Assembly: GCA_013289065.1 (NCBI GenBank)
Contig: JABDAP010000019.1
Location: 1 to 36,797 of the forward strand
Source of the DNA: Bacteroidota bacterium
GTDB lineage: Bacteria; Bacteroidota; Bacteroidia; Chitinophagales; Chitinophagaceae
DNA: 36,797 nt
Direction: 5' to 3'
The translations under genes were made by a program, and so were the position numbers. This document shows positions 33,774 to 36,797 of the stretch, piece by piece (within the stretch, counting starts at the first letter, position 1; every line of letters starts with the position of its first letter). A model generated the notes under the pieces. It saw only the letters and a list, made by a program, of their open reading frames with translations, was not told the DNA's origin and made no database searches.

Positions 33774-33878
33774 TTAAACTGGTTAAAAAAGTTAAATGGA
33801 GTTAAAAAAGGTTAAAGATATATACAAGATTTTTTAACCCAATTTAACCAGTTTAACTTTTTTAACTTTATTTAACCT
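33773..33878. repeat. GGTTAAA-type inverted repeat between convergent genes
   Basis: The left arm (33773-33817) starts at the last base of the PLP-enzyme stop codon; the right arm (33830-33878) overlaps the last codons of the LD-carboxypeptidase gene, whose C-terminal EVK and stop are array sequence. GTTAAA words recur every 9-10 bases in each arm. Confidence 0.85.
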
Positions 33879-34779
33879 CTTTCAAATCCACTTTCTTTTT
33901 CGAAACATTCAACACATACTTAACCCCAACTTTCAACGCATAATTATTCTTCTCATGGCTAACCGGGAAATCAAAACATACGGGGCAATTAAGTTCTTTC
34001 GCATGTGAATGAATAACAGAAAGTACATCAGCCCCGAAAGGTATCGCGGTATCTTTTATTTCCGTGAATCCGCCAATGATCAGTCCTGCCAGCTGTTTCA
34101 GCATGCCGCTTCGTTTTAACTGCATCATCATCCGGTCTATATTGTAAATGTACTCGCCAACATCTTCAAGAAATAAAATTTTGTTTTTGGTATGTACAGA
34201 TGAGGCGCTTCCCACGAGATGCGCCAGTATGGAAAGATTACCGCCAACCATTTCGCCTGTTGCTTTTCCTTCTATGTTCAGCGGATGTGGTTCGCAGAAA
34301 TAATTTGCTGTACCGCCTTTCAATGCTTTTTTCAGTGATCGTATAAATTCATTTTCCGCTTCGCCATCATTGAACGCATTGGCCATCGGCGCATGTAAGG
34401 ATGCAGTATTCAGTTGCCGGTAAACATGCGAATGCAAAACAGTGATATCGCTAAAACCGATCAGCCATTTGGGATTTTTTGTAAACGCTTTAAAATTTAT
34501 CTGATCTATGATCCGGCTCATGCCATAGCCGCCGCGCCCGCACAGTATTGCTTTGATATTTTTATCATCAAGCATCGATTGAAGGTCATGCAACCTTTCT
34601 TTATCTGTTCCTGCAAAATAATGGAACTGGTTACCCAGCGTTTTGCCGATAACAACTTTATAACCCCATTGCTGTAATGCGTTGATGCAGGCTTCCGCTT
34701 TTTCATAAGGCATATATCCCGAAGGGCAAACAATGCCCACCGTATCGCCTCTTTTCAGGTATGGTGGAATTTTGATCAT
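33868..34779 (-). CDS. LD-carboxypeptidase (S66), cytoplasmic form
   Basis: A 303-residue serine peptidase of family S66, which removes the terminal D-Ala from murein tetrapeptides during cell-wall recycling. Family landmarks are IPPYLKRGDTVGIVCPSG, GRGGYGMSRIID, the nucleophile in IGFSDIT, the Glu in LFLEDVGEYIYNIDRM and the His in FPVSHEKNNYALKVG. The start is set at 34779 (MIKIPPYL) because an upstream in-frame extension is only translated octamer repeat. It lacks a signal peptide, unlike its paralogue at 34869-35897. Confidence 0.92.
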   Translation of the reverse strand: MIKIPPYLKRGDTVGIVCPSGYMPYEKAEACINALQQWGYKVVIGKTLGNQFHYFAGTDKERLHDLQSMLDDKNIKAILCGRGGYGMSRIIDQINFKAFTKNPKWLIGFSDITVLHSHVYRQLNTASLHAPMANAFNDGEAENEFIRSLKKALKGGTANYFCEPHPLNIEGKATGEMVGGNLSILAHLVGSASSVHTKNKILFLEDVGEYIYNIDRMMMQLKRSGMLKQLAGLIIGGFTEIKDTAIPFGADVLSVIHSHAKELNCPVCFDFPVSHEKNNYALKVGVKYVLNVSKKKVDLKEVK

Positions 34780-34792
34780 AATACAATATACA

Positions 34793-34868
34793 GGATTCGC
34801 GGATTGACGGATTGCGAATTGTGTTCTGATAAAATCCGCCAATTCGCAATCCGTTAATTCGTTAATTT
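34793..34868. repeat. Octamer inverted repeat between the two LD-carboxypeptidase genes
   Basis: The left arm (34793-34822) steps as GGATTCGC, GGATTGAC, GGATTGCG; the right arm (34833-34868) holds the mirrored words. A 15-base core (ACGGATTGCGAATTG, 34807-34821, with 34840-34854) is exact. Both flanking genes are on the minus strand. Confidence 0.88.
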
Positions 34869-35897
34869 TTACACCTCCATTAAAACAACTCCATTCGCAT
34901 CTACAGATAATTTATGTTTTACTCCACACTTGTAAGCAAAATTATTCCGCTGGTGCCCAACCGGGAAACCAAAACAAACAGGGTAATCGAATTCTTTTAC
35001 TTTTTCGTAAACGATCTCATACACTGTTCTGCCAAACGCTTCATCAGGCGTTTCTTCTTTGATGCCGGTAAAACCGCCGATCAGCAATCCTTTCAAATGC
35101 GTAAGTTTTCCCGTTCGTTTAAGATTGCAAAACATCCGGTCGATATTATACAGCGCCTCGCCAACATCTTCCACGAATAAAATTTTATCATCGGTTGAAA
35201 TATCAGATGCTGTGCCGGCAAGGGTTTCGATCATTTTTAAATTACCGCCAACCAGCAACCCTTCTGCATTTCCGGGCCGGTTCTTTTCATCTGCATTTAC
35301 TTTGTATTCCATCTTTTCTCCAAGCAATGCTTTTTTGATGGAAAGGATGGTTTCAATTTGTACAGGTTCTGCCTTTGACCAGTCGTCCGGAAAACTGTTG
35401 CACATTTTTGAATGGATCGTTGCCACATGCGCATTCGTATGTAAATGATTATGAAAAACAGTGATGTCGCTGAACCCGATCACCCATTTCGGATTTTTTT
35501 TGAAGGAGGAAAAATCAAGCTGGTCAATTATGCGAACCACACCATAGCCACCTCTTGCACAAAGAATGGCTTTTACTTCGGGGTTATCGATCATGTCCTG
35601 GAAATCTTTTCTTCGTTCTTCATCTGTTCCGCCAAAAGTGAATTCTCTTTTCCCAACGGTAGATCCCGTTACTATTTTAAATCCCCAGCTTTGTATCTGT
35701 TCCACCGAAGGCTGAATATCTTTTTCAAGAATAAATCCGGAAGGGCAGGTAATGCCGATCGTATCGCCGGCTTGTAAATAAGGTGGTATAGTGATATGTT
35801 TCGGCCTTTTGGCAACGGCTGCTGCAACATCAGGCATATCAGCGATCAGCAATGCTGGAGTGTATGCCATGGCAGCAAGGAATTTTTTTCTGTTCAT
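34869..35897 (-). CDS. LD-carboxypeptidase (S66), exported form
   Basis: A 342-residue paralogue of the gene at 33868-34779. It has the same landmarks: IPPYLQAGDTIGITCPSG, CARGGYGVVRIID, nucleophile in IGFSDIT, Glu in LFVEDVGEALYNIDRM and His in FPVGHQRNNFAYKCG. It carries an extra N-terminal leader of about 36 residues starting MNRKKFLAAMAYTPALL, which looks like an export signal (a weak twin-arginine-like or Sec signal). The stop precedes the octamer repeat. A TACTTTTA word lies four bases before the ATG. Confidence 0.9.
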   Translation of the reverse strand: MNRKKFLAAMAYTPALLIADMPDVAAAVAKRPKHITIPPYLQAGDTIGITCPSGFILEKDIQPSVEQIQSWGFKIVTGSTVGKREFTFGGTDEERRKDFQDMIDNPEVKAILCARGGYGVVRIIDQLDFSSFKKNPKWVIGFSDITVFHNHLHTNAHVATIHSKMCNSFPDDWSKAEPVQIETILSIKKALLGEKMEYKVNADEKNRPGNAEGLLVGGNLKMIETLAGTASDISTDDKILFVEDVGEALYNIDRMFCNLKRTGKLTHLKGLLIGGFTGIKEETPDEAFGRTVYEIVYEKVKEFDYPVCFGFPVGHQRNNFAYKCGVKHKLSVDANGVVLMEV

Positions 35898-35922
35898 TAT
35901 TTAAAAGTAATGAATAAGCAGC

Positions 35923-35950
35923 AGTCGCTCGGCTCCGCCGAGTGACGACT
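35923..35950. repeat. GC-rich hairpin in the gap before metG
   Basis: AGTCG and CTCGGC pair with GCCGAG and CGACT around TCC, with a three-base bulge. It lies in the 232-base divergent gap between the exported LD-carboxypeptidase and metG. The rest of the gap has GTGCAAC words (about 36036-36060 and 36089) and no gene. Confidence 0.6.
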
Positions 35951-36011
35951 ATCCCCAGGCTTCCAGCCCCGCGCCTAACTTCATCCGTTTGTACTGCTAA
36001 CCCGGATTGCT

Positions 36012-36019
36012 TACTTTTG
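36012..36019 (+). promoter_or_regulatory. metG -7 element TACTTTTG
   Basis: Exact TAnnTTTG match about 110 bases before the metG ATG, giving the longest leader predicted in this window. The leader contains GCTTC/GAAGC pairing (about 36073-36105) but no T-box or other known class was recognised. Confidence 0.5.
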
Positions 36020-36129
36020 CAACTCTTTGCCAATATAGTGCAACAGCACAACTGTGCAACTTTGCTCCGCTTAAGCTTCACGAAAGCGAGTGCAACGAAG
36101 CCCGCAAAGAACCAAAAGCTACATACAAA

Positions 36130-36797
36130 ATGAAACAACCGAAAAGATATTTAATTACCTCCGCACTTCCTTATGCCAACGGCTTAAAACATATCGGCCA
36201 TTTAGCCGGTGCGTATTTGCCCGCCGATATTTATGTGCGTTACCTGAAGGCGCAGAAAAGAGATGTGGTATTTGTTTGCGGAAGCGATGAACATGGCACC
36301 GCGATTCCCATACAGGCCACCAAAGAAGGAACTACTGCGCAGGCGATTATTGATAAGTATCACCCGATCATGTTGCAGAACTTTAAGGATCTGGGAATTG
36401 AGTTTGACATCTATCACCGCACCAGCGATCCCTTACATCATGCAACGGCACAGGAATTTTTTACCAGACTGAACAACAACGGTGATCTTGAAACAAAAGA
36501 ATCCGAACAATATTTTGACGAACAGGCGAATAGTTTTTTGGCCGACAGGTATATAAAAGGCACCTGTCCCAATTGCGGCTATGAAAATGCATACGGCGAT
36601 CAATGCGAAAACTGTGGCAAGAGTTTGAGTCCGGATGAACTGATCAACCCCGTTAGCACATTAAGCGGCAACGCTCCCATAAAAAAATTGACCAAACATT
36701 GGTACCTGCCATTAAATAAGCACGAAGATTTTTTGCGAGAATGGATCCTGAAAGAACATGCGAACGACTGGCGTACCACAGTTCTCGGCCAATGCAA
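36130..36797 (+). CDS. metG: Methionine-tRNA ligase, 3'-truncated by window edge
   Basis: Methionyl-tRNA synthetase charges tRNA-Met for initiation and elongation. The visible 222 residues hold the class I start ITSALPYANGLKHIGHLAGAY in parts, with the HIGH motif at residues 21-24, the CGSDEHGTAI segment, and the zinc-binding CPNC...CENCG knuckle of the connective insert. The ATG at 36130 gives MKQPKRYLITSALPYAN, matching the family start. The KMSKS loop and the anticodon domain lie beyond the window. Confidence 0.97.
   Translation, partial: MKQPKRYLITSALPYANGLKHIGHLAGAYLPADIYVRYLKAQKRDVVFVCGSDEHGTAIPIQATKEGTTAQAIIDKYHPIMLQNFKDLGIEFDIYHRTSDPLHHATAQEFFTRLNNNGDLETKESEQYFDEQANSFLADRYIKGTCPNCGYENAYGDQCENCGKSLSPDELINPVSTLSGNAPIKKLTKHWYLPLNKHEDFLREWILKEHANDWRTTVLGQC

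Noticed and set aside
34780..34842. N-terminal extension of the cytoplasmic LD-carboxypeptidase (MADFIRTQFAI...)
   Set aside because: It is translated GGATTGAC array; the family begins at MIKIPPYL, and nothing in the extension looks like a signal peptide.
35942..36133. Small plus-strand open frame upstream of metG
   Set aside because: It is mostly hairpin and repeat sequence, lacks a start signal and ends inside metG; no family resemblance.

Overview
The window looks like a chromosomal segment from a member of the Bacteroidota, most probably the Chitinophagaceae. The reasons are type IX secretion sorting domains of both type A and type B, members of DUF4105, DUF4293 and a DUF6427-like family, standalone purQ, and the Bacteroidota promoter word TAnnTTTG close upstream of many starts. 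No plasmid, phage, IS, CRISPR or tRNA/rRNA gene is visible. Both window ends cut genes: guaB at the left, metG at the right.

Layout, left to right. (1) 1-10585, plus strand: guaB end, a DUF4105 membrane protein translationally coupled to an alpha/beta hydrolase, then three large secreted proteins: two paralogous type B surface proteins with a type A protein wedged between them. (2) 10761-12020: an SDR oxidoreductase and a DinB-fold protein, facing an NMO-type flavin oxidoreductase and a sugar nucleotidyltransferase on the minus strand (12088-14198). (3) 14457-20495: glyA and a DUF4293 protein converging on uvrA, then an ECF-type sigma factor. (4) 20664-26693, minus strand: purQ with two DsbD-type genes, and a membrane protein with an exported protein. 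(5) 26860-30925, plus strand: kup, a rhodanese and two tandem membrane-anchored hydrolases. (6) 30922-36129: a tandem pair of small exported proteins, RidA beside a D-threonine-aldolase-like enzyme, and a tandem pair of LD-carboxypeptidases. (7) metG start.

The most striking content lies in or across the genes' edges. At about a dozen places there is a long inverted repeat whose arms are themselves built of short imperfect tandem units, mostly of 7 to 8 bases (some 9-10, one 17). The word differs at each locus, but the design recurs. The arrays sit between convergent, divergent and co-directional genes, reach into the 3' ends of at least three genes and supply their stop codons, and twice lie in frame inside conserved genes (the hydrolase and uvrA). 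One of them has been amplified together with the last 31 codons of uvrA, giving three tandem copies of the uvrA tail. In addition, a GC-rich intergenic stretch between purQ and the membrane protein gene folds into a well-paired three-way junction and may be an unassigned structured RNA.

Functionally most genes are housekeeping: purine synthesis (guaB, purQ), one-carbon metabolism (glyA), DNA repair (uvrA), potassium uptake (kup), translation (metG), envelope thiol chemistry (DsbD pair) and murein tripeptide recycling (LD-carboxypeptidases). Family calls come from motif recognition only; no database search was run.
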